Assembly (NCBI RefSeq): GCF_001590905.1
Contig: NZ_BCTT01000002.1
Coordinates: 186,001-250,000 of the forward strand
Source: Serratia grimesii NBRC 13537
GTDB lineage: Bacteria > Pseudomonadota > Gammaproteobacteria > Enterobacterales > Enterobacteriaceae
Direction: 5' to 3'
Length of the DNA: 64,000 nt
The notes beneath the pieces are model-generated. The model had not been told where the DNA came from and made no database searches. It was given only the letters and a program-made list of their open reading frames with translations. The stretch's first letter is position 1. Each line of letters begins with the position of its first letter. The position numbers were made by a program, and so were the translations under genes. Below are positions 54,795-64,000 of this stretch, piece after piece.

Positions 54795-55559
54795 CTATTT
54801 TGCCGCGGTTCTTTCCGCGATTTCATGTTGCTCTTGCGGTGGCGGGGTCAAAGGACCAAACCAGCGCTGCGCCAACCAACACGCTATCGTCACCAACAGC
54901 CAACTGATCAGGGTCGCTACTACCAAATCACGCGGCCAATGCATACCCAGCAGTAAACGGCTGCCCATGACGCCCGTTGCCCACAGCATTAATACCACCA
55001 CGGTCTTATAGTGCCGACGTGGCCACAACAGCCCTACGCCCAGCAGCGCCCAACTGGCGGCAAACATCGTATGCCCCGAAGGGAATGCAAAGCCTGTCTC
55101 AAATTGCCAATGTTCACGCAGCCATACCGGCACCAGTGTTTGGTCTTGTAACTGCTCTTTCACCAACCCACTCCGCTCTTTGCGGTTGAGCGAGTAAAAA
55201 TACTTCTCGTCAATATGATGGGTTGACTCCAACCACAATACAAAGGGTCGCGGCTCCTGAACCCGATCTTTGATAATGGACTTAACACCCTGTCCGATCA
55301 AAATAGACGCACTCAGCAAAACCAGCAGGCCAATGGCGGGCTTGATGCGAAAACGCAAACACCACAAGAACCAGGCACCGAGGATAATGCTGGTAAGAAT
55401 GCCCCATGGCGACGTGACCGTTTCTGTCATCCAGTACAGGCCTTTCAATAGCCGTCCGTCACCGCCCGGCTGCCATTGCCAACCGGAAAACCATACTGCC
55501 AATGGCATCAGCAACAATATTATCGCCCCTGCTGCCGTACGTTTTGCTATCTCAAACAT
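54795..55559 (-). CDS. pgpB: Phosphatidylglycerophosphatase B
   Basis: 254 residues from ATG 55559, the E. coli length. Six membrane helices and the PAP2 phosphatase motifs: KDRVQEPRP, PSGHT (FAFPSGHTMFAAS) and SRLLLGMHWPRD with the catalytic His. Dephosphorylates phosphatidylglycerophosphate and undecaprenyl pyrophosphate on the periplasmic face. Confidence 0.95.
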   Translation of the reverse strand: MFEIAKRTAAGAIILLLMPLAVWFSGWQWQPGGDGRLLKGLYWMTETVTSPWGILTSIILGAWFLWCLRFRIKPAIGLLVLLSASILIGQGVKSIIKDRVQEPRPFVLWLESTHHIDEKYFYSLNRKERSGLVKEQLQDQTLVPVWLREHWQFETGFAFPSGHTMFAASWALLGVGLLWPRRHYKTVVVLMLWATGVMGSRLLLGMHWPRDLVVATLISWLLVTIACWLAQRWFGPLTPPPQEQHEIAERTAAK

Positions 55560-55837
55560 TCCAATCGCCCTTTGTTTAAGCCAATTGGCAGTGTAACAAT
55601 CTTGCAATATCGATAACACTCGAAAAATTAAACAGATAAAAAACCTATTGCAATAATAGTTGGCTGAAAACGTTGGATGCTGATTTGCTGAGCACCTCAG
55701 GGCAAGAAGTTATGGCAAAATAGCCGATAATTAACGAAATGCCGATCGTCGTTTCGCATTTTAATACTGGTCAGTTCACTGTACCGGACGTAGGATGCGC
55801 AACCATGATTGAATCGGAAGTATTTGTGGAGAGCAAC

Positions 55838-56431
55838 ATGCAGCTTAAACGGGTGGCAGAGGCCAAATTGCCAACACCTTGGGGCGATTTCCTGATGGTA
55901 GGATTCGAAGAACTGGCTACCGGGCACGATCACCTGGCGCTGGTGTTCGGGGATATTTCTGGCACAACGCCGGTACTCTCACGCGTACATTCTGAGTGTC
56001 TGACGGGTGATGCATTATTCAGCTTGCGCTGTGACTGTGGTTTTCAACTGGAAGCCGCACTGGAACATATTGCGGAAGAAGGTCGCGGTATACTGCTCTA
56101 CCACCGTCAGGAAGGTCGCAATATCGGGTTGCTGAATAAAATCCGGGCTTACGCTTTGCAAGATAAAGGCGCTGATACCGTAGAAGCCAATCACCAGTTG
56201 GGCTTTGCTGCGGATGAGCGTGATTTCACTCTTTGTGCAGACATGTTCAAACTGCTGGGTGTGGATGAGGTCCGTTTACTGACCAACAACCCTAAAAAGG
56301 TTGAGATCTTGACTGAAGCCGGCATCAACATCACCGAACGTGTTCCCTTGATCGTTGGCCGTAACCCGAAGAACGAACGTTACCTGGCCACCAAGGCTGA
56401 AAAAATGGGCCATTTACTGGACCAAAAGTAA
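55838..56431 (+). CDS. ribA: GTP cyclohydrolase II
   Basis: 197 residues from ATG 55838 (GGAGA site). Zinc ligands in [14 protein letters not shown], catalytic region [21 protein letters not shown]. First enzyme of riboflavin synthesis. The upstream in-frame ATG at 55739 has no homology support. Confidence 0.96.
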   Translation: MQLKRVAEAKLPTPWGDFLMVGFEELATGHDHLALVFGDISGTTPVLSRVHSECLTGDALFSLRCDCGFQLEAALEHIAEEGRGILLYHRQEGRNIGLLNKIRAYALQDKGADTVEANHQLGFAADERDFTLCADMFKLLGVDEVRLLTNNPKKVEILTEAGINITERVPLIVGRNPKNERYLATKAEKMGHLLDQK

Positions 56432-56450
56432 TTTCCGCTCGGAAAAATGA

Positions 56451-56475
56451 GGGCGCCATGAAAGGCGCCCTTTTT
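56451..56475. terminator. Shared terminator of ribA and acnA
   Basis: GGGCGCC-ATGAAA-GGCGCCC followed by TTTTT on the plus strand, and on the minus strand by CTCATTTTT. Confidence 0.85.
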
Positions 56476-56476
56476 A

Positions 56477-59149
56477 TTACAGCATTTTCCTGATCACATA
56501 GTGCAGGATGCCGTCATTTTCATAGTAGGTTAGCTCATTACCGGTATCAATACGGCAACGAGTATTAACCACTTCCTTCCGTCCATCGGCATAAGTGATT
56601 AGCACCGGTACCGTCTGTCCTGGTTTCAGCGTTTGTAACCCGCTAACACTAATCTGCTCATCCCCACTCAACCCCAACGTTTTACGTGTCACGCCTGCTG
56701 GGAACTCTAGCGGCAGAATACCCATGCCAATCAGATTGGACCGGTGAATACGTTCAAAGGACTCTGCAATCACAACCCGAACACCCAATAAACGAGGTCC
56801 TTTCGCTGCCCAGTCACGGCTGGAGCCAGACCCATATTCTTTACCGGCAATCACCGCCAGCGGGATATTTTCCTGCTGATACTGCATAGCCGCATCGTAG
56901 ATAGACAGCTGATTTTGTGACGGAATATGTCGGGTGTATCCCCCTTCAACTCCCGGCACCATTTCATTGCGGATACGGATATTGGCAAAGGTACCGCGCA
57001 TCATCACTTCATGGTTACCACGACGTGAACCATAGGAGTTGAAATCCAATGCCGCAACGCCATGCTCACTTAAGTAACGCCCCGCTGGGCTGTCGCGTTT
57101 GATGTTCCCTGCCGGTGAGATATGGTCGGTGGTCACTGAGTCGGCCAGGATGGCCAGAATACGTGCGTCCTTGATGTCCTGCACCGGATCCGGCTGCACC
57201 TTCATGCTGCTAAAGAACGGCGGATGGCGAATGTAGGTAGAGTCCGCCTGCCATGGATAGGTGGCCGAACCGGCAACCTGAATCGACTGCCAGTTGGCGT
57301 CACCGTCAAATACCGCACCGTATTCCTTATGGAACATCTCGGTACGAACCTCTTCCACCGCTTGGGCTATTTCTTTACTGCTCGGCCAAATATCTTTCAG
57401 ATAAACCGGCTTACCATCATGCCCTTCACCCAATGGATCCTTGGTAAGATCGATCTTCATACTGCCAGCCAGTGCATAGGCGACCACCAACGGTGGGGAA
57501 GCCAGCCAGTTGGTTTTCACCAGCGGATGAATTCGGCCCTCAAAGTTGCGGTTACCTGACAGCACCGCGCCCACGGTCAGATCGCCCTCTTTAATCGCCT
57601 GCTCTATTGGCTCAGGCAATGGCCCTGAGTTACCGATACAGGTGGTACAACCGTAGCCGACCAGGTTAAAACCGAGCTCTTCCAGGTAGGAGGTCAGCTT
57701 GGCACTGTCGAAATAGTCAGTCACGACTTTGGAACCCGGTGCCAACGAGGTTTTCACCCAAGGCTTGGTTCGCAAACCCTTTTTCACCGCGTTTTTCGCC
57801 AGCAGACCGGCTGCCATCATCACGCTTGGGTTCGAGGTGTTAGTGCAAGAGGTAATGGCCGCGATAACTACCGCGCCGTTATGTAGCTCATGCTCTTGCT
57901 GGTTCAGGGTGAAGGTTTTGAATTCGGACTTGCGTTGCTGATTGCCGATCTCGAGTTCGGTCGCGGCATTGAACGCCTTAGGCACTTCCGGCAGCGCCAC
58001 GCGATCCTGCGGACGTTTCGGCCCCGCAAGGCTGGCGACGACTGTCGACATATCCAACCCCAGTGTGCTGGTAAAGACAGGTTCATCACCCGGATGACGC
58101 CACATGCCTTGCGCTTTCGCGTAGGCTTCCACCAGCGCAATTTGCTCATCACTGCGCCCACTGAGCTTCATATAACCCAGCGTCACCTCATCCACCGGGA
58201 AGAAACCGCAGGTGGCACCAAACTCTGGCGACATATTGGCAATGGTAGCCCGGTCAGCCAGCGGCAGGTCGGCAAGGCCGTCACCGTAGAATTCAACGAA
58301 TTTACCCACGACACCGTGCTTACGCAGCATCTGAGTTACGGTCAGGACCAGGTCAGTGGCGGTGATACCTTCGCTAAGCTTACCGGTAAGTTTAAAGCCC
58401 ACGACGTCCGGGATCAGCATTGATACCGGCTGACCAAGCATTGCTGCTTCAGCTTCAATACCCCCTACTCCCCAGCCAAGAATACCCAGGCCGTTGATCA
58501 TGGTGGTATGGGAGTCAGTACCGACCAAGGTATCCGGGTAGGCGATACGCTGACCGCTTTCGTCAGTGTGCCATACCGTTTGGCCGAGATATTCCAGGTT
58601 AACCTGGTGACAAATACCGGTGCCTGGTGGTACGACACGGAAACGGTTGAAGGCTTTCTGTCCCCAACGCAGGAAGGTATAACGTTCGTGGTTACGTTCC
58701 ATCTCGATACGCACGTTTTCTTCAAACGCGTCGTCATCACCAAATTCATCCACGGTAACCGAGTGGTCAATCACCAGATCGACCGGTGAAAGCGGGTTAA
58801 CCTGGTCAACATTGCCGCCCAGTCGTTGTACCGCTTCGCGCATTGCCGCTAAATCCACCACTGCAGGCACACCAGTAAAGTCCTGCATCAAAACGCGAGC
58901 CGGACGATAGGCAATCTCACGGTCAGCATGGCCGGTCTTCAACCAGCCAACGATAGCTTTCAGATCGTCAACCTGCACGGTATCACCATCCACATGGCGC
59001 AGCAGGTTTTCCAACAGCACTTTCATTGATTTTGGCAGCCGGTCGATATCACCCAGCTGTCTCGCTGCCAGTGGCAGACTGTAATAGCCATACTCGCTAT
59101 TCAGCGCAACCAGCTTATCCATACTCGTTTCACGAAGATCGGACGACAT
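56477..59149 (-). CDS. acnA: Aconitate hydratase A
   Basis: 890-residue iron-sulfur enzyme of the AcnA/IRP type. Cluster Cys in SCTNTSNPS and [10 protein letters not shown]; the swivelling domain has [17 protein letters not shown]. Stress-resistant aconitase of the citrate cycle, and an RNA-binding protein when the cluster is lost. GGAGGAG precedes ATG 59149. In E. coli it is a RyhB target, and ryhB lies in this window. Confidence 0.97.
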   Translation of the reverse strand: MSSDLRETSMDKLVALNSEYGYYSLPLAARQLGDIDRLPKSMKVLLENLLRHVDGDTVQVDDLKAIVGWLKTGHADREIAYRPARVLMQDFTGVPAVVDLAAMREAVQRLGGNVDQVNPLSPVDLVIDHSVTVDEFGDDDAFEENVRIEMERNHERYTFLRWGQKAFNRFRVVPPGTGICHQVNLEYLGQTVWHTDESGQRIAYPDTLVGTDSHTTMINGLGILGWGVGGIEAEAAMLGQPVSMLIPDVVGFKLTGKLSEGITATDLVLTVTQMLRKHGVVGKFVEFYGDGLADLPLADRATIANMSPEFGATCGFFPVDEVTLGYMKLSGRSDEQIALVEAYAKAQGMWRHPGDEPVFTSTLGLDMSTVVASLAGPKRPQDRVALPEVPKAFNAATELEIGNQQRKSEFKTFTLNQQEHELHNGAVVIAAITSCTNTSNPSVMMAAGLLAKNAVKKGLRTKPWVKTSLAPGSKVVTDYFDSAKLTSYLEELGFNLVGYGCTTCIGNSGPLPEPIEQAIKEGDLTVGAVLSGNRNFEGRIHPLVKTNWLASPPLVVAYALAGSMKIDLTKDPLGEGHDGKPVYLKDIWPSSKEIAQAVEEVRTEMFHKEYGAVFDGDANWQSIQVAGSATYPWQADSTYIRHPPFFSSMKVQPDPVQDIKDARILAILADSVTTDHISPAGNIKRDSPAGRYLSEHGVAALDFNSYGSRRGNHEVMMRGTFANIRIRNEMVPGVEGGYTRHIPSQNQLSIYDAAMQYQQENIPLAVIAGKEYGSGSSRDWAAKGPRLLGVRVVIAESFERIHRSNLIGMGILPLEFPAGVTRKTLGLSGDEQISVSGLQTLKPGQTVPVLITYADGRKEVVNTRCRIDTGNELTYYENDGILHYVIRKML

Positions 59150-59590
59150 AGCTCCTCCATTTCTTATTATGTCTAAAACAGGGTAATCACTGAGGTCTTA
59201 TTTAAAGATAACACAAAGATGATGTAACGTTTTGATAACAACACGTTTTGATCATAACGATAGGCAGAAGCAATCAAGAATAAAGAAGTCGTTTTTTCCC
59301 AGAGAGTTAGGTATTAACTGGGGAAGGTACGAGAAAATCTGGGGCGCAATACGCCCGTATGGAGCGCATTCTGTTACGCTTCCTTTCCACTAACGCGAAA
59401 GAAAGACAAGCCCCCACGCAGCGGCCTAACAAAACACGAGCTACAGTATTGGCAACCTGCTATGTTCTTCATTTATCGGATGAAACCATGTCGCTCCATC
59501 GCCTTGCTTAGCGATAGATAACAGCAGGTCAATGCAGACATGGTCGACAGAGTAATGACTGGGTAGAACATAAAAACTAAGGAGTGGTAA
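59150..59590. other. acnA upstream region
   Basis: 440 bases with the acnA promoter. A direct repeat ACGTTTTGAT occurs twice 16 bases apart (59227-59236 and 59243-59252), possibly a regulator site. No gene seen in the rest. Confidence 0.5.
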
Positions 59591-60202
59591 GTGGCATTTT
59601 TGGGATTCGTCAGTGAACGGGAGTGCCAAAGATGGGAAGGAGCTTCGCCGTATCTTCCCGCTTTCAGCTTTTACGAAAAGCATCAATCAGAGCCTATCAA
59701 TGCGTCCCCTGAAGCCATTATCCAGGCCGTGCTTTCTCTGGATATGACGGAAGATCCGATCATCCGGCGGTTGCTGATGCTCCGCCAATTACCAGGCAAA
59801 CTGCGGCAGTTACTCAGTAAAACAAAAAACATAGAACCGTCAGCAGCGTTTGGTTTCGATACCTTTACCTTGCTGCAACATGACAGTCATGAGGTTTCAC
59901 TGGGACTGACCGGCCGTTTTTGGCGTCCAATGTTAGACGTGGAAAAGCTGGAAACCGCGGAGGAATTTCACCGTTTTAGTAAGCCTGATGCAGCCAAACT
60001 GGTTTTACGCTTTTGCGTCACTCAGGAGAGTTCAGGGTTGGCAACGCTGTGCACCGAAACCTTCGTGTGGTGCCCTACACCGCAGGTAAAAGCACGGTTT
60101 GCCTGCTATTGGGCAGCCATTCGCCCAGCCAGCGGTTGGATAAGGCGGCGTACCCTGCTTGCCGTGCAACAGAAACTGGCACATGCGTTAGTTAATACAT
60201 GA
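59591..60202 (+). CDS. Hypothetical protein, START/SRPBCC-like
   Basis: 203 residues, starting with GTG 59591 behind AAGGAG. The layout (FGFDTFTLL..DSHEVSLGLTGRFWRPM, then FHRFSKPDAAKLVLRF, then TLCTETFVWCPTPQVKARFACYWAAIRPASGWIRR) matches a family of lipid-binding-like hypotheticals I recall from actinobacteria and others. No signal peptide. Role unknown; not in the E. coli order here. Confidence 0.65.
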   Translation: MAFLGFVSERECQRWEGASPYLPAFSFYEKHQSEPINASPEAIIQAVLSLDMTEDPIIRRLLMLRQLPGKLRQLLSKTKNIEPSAAFGFDTFTLLQHDSHEVSLGLTGRFWRPMLDVEKLETAEEFHRFSKPDAAKLVLRFCVTQESSGLATLCTETFVWCPTPQVKARFACYWAAIRPASGWIRRRTLLAVQQKLAHALVNT

Positions 60203-60313
60203 CTGATGGATGACATAGAGAAGAAGTAATAACCGCTCAGCGCCATTCTCAGCACGATTGAGAAGCGCGCAGGAGAAAGGTGAACAACATGGATGAGATG
60301 AAAAGCAGAATGT

Positions 60314-60341
60314 AAAAAACAGAGAGGGGTCGGCCCCTCTC
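60314..60341 (-). terminator. Terminator of cysB
   Basis: GAGAGGGG-TCGG-CCCCTCTC with six T on the minus strand, 27 bases past the cysB stop. Confidence 0.85.
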
Positions 60342-60367
60342 CGATTATCAGTGATTAACCCAACAGC

Positions 60368-61650
<1,283 letters not shown>

Positions 61651-61680
61651 AAAAAAACCAGCCACATGGGCTGGTTTTTT
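61651..61680. terminator. Terminator of topA
   Basis: AAAAAACCAGCC-ACATG-GGCTGGTTTTTT; poly-T on both strands. Confidence 0.9.
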
Positions 61681-61702
61681 ATGTTGCATTCAGGCTGCAA
61701 AT

Positions 61703-64000
61703 TTACTTTTTACCTTCAACCCATTTGCCATCTATGTAGAAAGCAGACCAACCAGTGGCTTTTCCGTCTTTCTCAGAGGAGACATACTGTTGTTTGGTCT
61801 TGCGGCTGAAACGTACCATGGTCTTGTTGCCTTCGGCATCTGCAACCGGCGCATCCGCCAGATAACGCAGTTTTTCAGGCAGGCGATCCTTGAAACGGGC
61901 CAACTCTTCTACCAGCGGCGCACGGGTTTCGCGCGATTTAGGGAAAGTGTTAGCAGCCAAGAAGACACCGGCCGCCCCGTCACGTAGCACAAAGTAAGCA
62001 TCCGATTTTTCGCATGGCAGTTCCGGTAATGGAACCGGATCTTCCTTCGGTGGTGCTACGTCGCCGTTACGCAGGATCTTGCGCGTATTTTTACATGTCT
62101 CATTGGTACAACCCATGTACTTACCAAAACGCCCCATTTTCAGGTGCATTTCAGAACCACATTTATCGCACTCAACGACGGGACCATCATATCCTTTCAG
62201 GCGGAACTCGCCCTCTTCGATCTCATAGCCATCACATGCAGGGTTGTTACCACATACGTGCAATTTGCGCTGGTTATCGATCAGGTAGCTGTCCATCGCA
62301 GTGCCACATTTCTGGCAGCGGCGACGGGCACGCAACGCGTTGGTTTCCGCATCATCCCCTTCGAGGATGTTCAGCACTTCTGTTTCTGGCACCAGGTTAA
62401 TGGTGGTTTTGCAGCGTTCTTTTGGCGGCAACGCATAACCAGAACAACCCAAGAACACACCCGTACTCGCTGTGCGAATGCCCATCTGACGGCCGCAGGT
62501 TGGGCAGTCAATGCTGGTCATCACCATCTGATTCGGGCGCATGCCGCCCTCTTCAGGATCTTTTTCTGCCGTTTCCAGCTGTTCGCTGAATTCGGCAAAG
62601 AACTCATCCAGTACCGCTTTCCATTCTGCGTGGTTGTTGGCTACCTGATCCAGGCCGTCTTCCATACGGGCGGTGAAGTCATAATTCATCAGCTCGCGGA
62701 AGTTCTCTTCCAGACGGTCAGTAACGATCTCACCCATTTTTTCTGCGTAGAAACGGCGGTTTTCAACACGCACATAACCACGATCCTGAATGGTGGAAAT
62801 GATTGACGCGTAGGTCGATGGACGGCCGATACCCCGTTTTTCCAGCTCTTTTACCAATGACGCTTCGCTGTAACGCGCTGGCGGCTTGGTGAAGTGCTGG
62901 CTTGGGATTAATTTTTGCAGGTCGAGTTCGCTGCCGACTTCAACAAACGGCAAGGTACGATCTTCATCACCCTTACGCAGAGCAGGCATCACTTTGGTCC
63001 AGCCATCGAAACGCAGCGTGCGGCCTTTGGCGCGCAACTGGAAATCACCGGCTTTTACCGACAGCGTAGTGGAATCGTACTGCGCAGGTGTCATCTGACA
63101 GGCCACAAACTGCCGCCAAATCAACTGATACAGCTTCTGCGCATCCGCTTCCATGTCTTTCAACTGTTCAGCCAGCACATTGACATCCGACGGACGGATG
63201 GCTTCATGCGCTTCCTGCGAGTTTTCTTTGCTGCTGTACTGGTTCGGTGCTTTCGGCAAGTATTTGTCGCCAAAGTTATCACCGATATAACCACGCACCA
63301 TGTTGAGCGCATCCTGGCTCAAGTTGGTGGAGTCGGTACGCATATAGGTGATGTGACCCGCTTCATACAGGCGCTGAGCCATCATCATGGTTTTCTTCAC
63401 GCCAAAGCTCAAACGGGTACTGGCCGCTTGCTGCAACGTGGACGTAATGTAAGGCGCACCTGGTTTGCTGCTGGTCGGTTTGTCTTCGCGATCCAGTACG
63501 GTGTAGCGGGCTTTTTCCAGCAGTTTAAGTGCTGCATGAGTCTGCTCACGATTAACCGGCTTGAACGGTTTGTCATGGGCATGAGTCACTTCCATCTGCA
63601 ACGCGGTATCACCCTTCGCTAACAGATCAGCGTGCAATTCCCAGTACTCTTCCGGTACGAAGGCTTTGATGTCGCGTTCACGCTCCACCACCAGTCGTAC
63701 AGCAACGGATTGCACTCGCCCGGCAGACAAACCACGGGCAATTTTTTTCCACAGCAGTGGCGAAACCATGTAACCCACAACGCGGTCCATAAAGCGACGC
63801 GCTTGTTGTGCGTTAACACGATCAATGTTCAGCTCACCCGGCTGTTTAAACGCGTTTTGGATCGCGTTTTTAGTGATTTCGTTAAATACCACACGGCTAA
63901 AGCGTTTGTCGTCACCACCGATAACTTCCCGCAGGTGCCAGGCAATGGCTTCCCCTTCGCGGTCAAGGTCCGTTGCGAGATAAATGTGGTCGGCGTTTTC
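61703..64000 (-). CDS. topA: DNA topoisomerase I, 5' end outside the window
   Basis: The frame is open to the window edge, giving 765 codons plus stop; about 100 N-terminal residues are missing compared with the 865-residue E. coli enzyme. Seen: the TOPRIM acidic motif [13 protein letters not shown], the strand-passage domain with [11 protein letters not shown], the catalytic Tyr in [12 protein letters not shown], and C-terminal zinc ribbons ([27 protein letters not shown]). It relaxes negative supercoils. An internal GTG at 63892 is not the start. Confidence 0.97.
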   Translation of the reverse strand, partial: ENADHIYLATDLDREGEAIAWHLREVIGGDDKRFSRVVFNEITKNAIQNAFKQPGELNIDRVNAQQARRFMDRVVGYMVSPLLWKKIARGLSAGRVQSVAVRLVVERERDIKAFVPEEYWELHADLLAKGDTALQMEVTHAHDKPFKPVNREQTHAALKLLEKARYTVLDREDKPTSSKPGAPYITSTLQQAASTRLSFGVKKTMMMAQRLYEAGHITYMRTDSTNLSQDALNMVRGYIGDNFGDKYLPKAPNQYSSKENSQEAHEAIRPSDVNVLAEQLKDMEADAQKLYQLIWRQFVACQMTPAQYDSTTLSVKAGDFQLRAKGRTLRFDGWTKVMPALRKGDEDRTLPFVEVGSELDLQKLIPSQHFTKPPARYSEASLVKELEKRGIGRPSTYASIISTIQDRGYVRVENRRFYAEKMGEIVTDRLEENFRELMNYDFTARMEDGLDQVANNHAEWKAVLDEFFAEFSEQLETAEKDPEEGGMRPNQMVMTSIDCPTCGRQMGIRTASTGVFLGCSGYALPPKERCKTTINLVPETEVLNILEGDDAETNALRARRRCQKCGTAMDSYLIDNQRKLHVCGNNPACDGYEIEEGEFRLKGYDGPVVECDKCGSEMHLKMGRFGKYMGCTNETCKNTRKILRNGDVAPPKEDPVPLPELPCEKSDAYFVLRDGAAGVFLAANTFPKSRETRAPLVEELARFKDRLPEKLRYLADAPVADAEGNKTMVRFSRKTKQQYVSSEKDGKATGWSAFYIDGKWVEGKK

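Noticed and set aside
54701-54907. 68-codon plus-strand frame starting before pgpB
   Set aside because: Two thirds of it is antisense to the pgpB 3' end and it has no homology.

Overview
The window is a chromosomal segment of an Enterobacterales bacterium. Gene order (ttcA, zntB, mppA, mpaA, L-Ala-D/L-Glu epimerase, tpx, tyrR, ycjF-ycjX, pspDCBA/pspF, sapABCDF, rnb, yciT, osmB, yciH, pyrF, lapB-lapA, pgpB, ribA, acnA, cysB, topA) matches the tyrR-topA arm of the E. coli map. Protein divergence, the accessory genes between these blocks and the repeat types suggest Serratia or a close relative in the Yersiniaceae. The genus is an inference from reading, not from a search. No tRNA, rRNA, CRISPR array, insertion sequence or prophage was seen.

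Layout. 1-1654: accessory cluster of two paralogous 2-oxoglutarate/Fe(II) oxygenases flanking a small Ada-type metal-binding protein; the first oxygenase is cut by the window edge and lacks the HxD iron ligands. 1836-5150: SOS-controlled umuDC, ttcA, and a VOC-fold gene with its own perfect LexA box. 5167-14770: zntB, an unrecognised membrane protein coupled to an exported alpha/beta hydrolase, a small orphan gene, and the murein-peptide recycling genes mppA, mpaA and the epimerase, then tpx. 14775-21977: tyrR, ycjF/ycjX and the phage-shock genes, with a sigma-54 promoter between pspA and pspF. 21983-22126: a clear RyhB small RNA gene with a Fur box over its promoter. 22173-24924: a Zur-type zinc-starvation operon (folE2, gamma-carbonic-anhydrase-like, COG0523 GTPase) under a perfect palindromic Zur box. 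25058-30352: sapABCDF.

30353-38912 is accessory: a roughly 500-bp inverted pair of hairpin-rich repeat units, a 33-codon Cys-ending leader ORF followed by an attenuator-like hairpin and a two-domain carboxymuconolactone-decarboxylase-like protein, two LysR regulators, dacD, a YdeP-type molybdopterin oxidoreductase and a long-form glyoxalase I. 39098-49137: rnb, a CPBP protease, a CstA-family carrier, then fsa divergent from the glycyl-radical pair ybiY-ybiW (FNR-like site between them) and yciT. 49185-64000: an araD-type epimerase, osmB, yciH, pyrF, a DUF1471 protein, a ribbon-helix-helix protein, lapB/lapA, a MITE-like repeat, pgpB, ribA, acnA, a START-like hypothetical, cysB and topA (5' end beyond the window).

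Shared themes: metal homeostasis (zntB, Zur operon, RyhB, and acnA, a known RyhB target family), cell-envelope stress and murein recycling (psp, sap, lapAB, dacD, mppA/mpaA/epimerase), and DNA-damage response (two LexA boxes and the Ada/2OG cluster).
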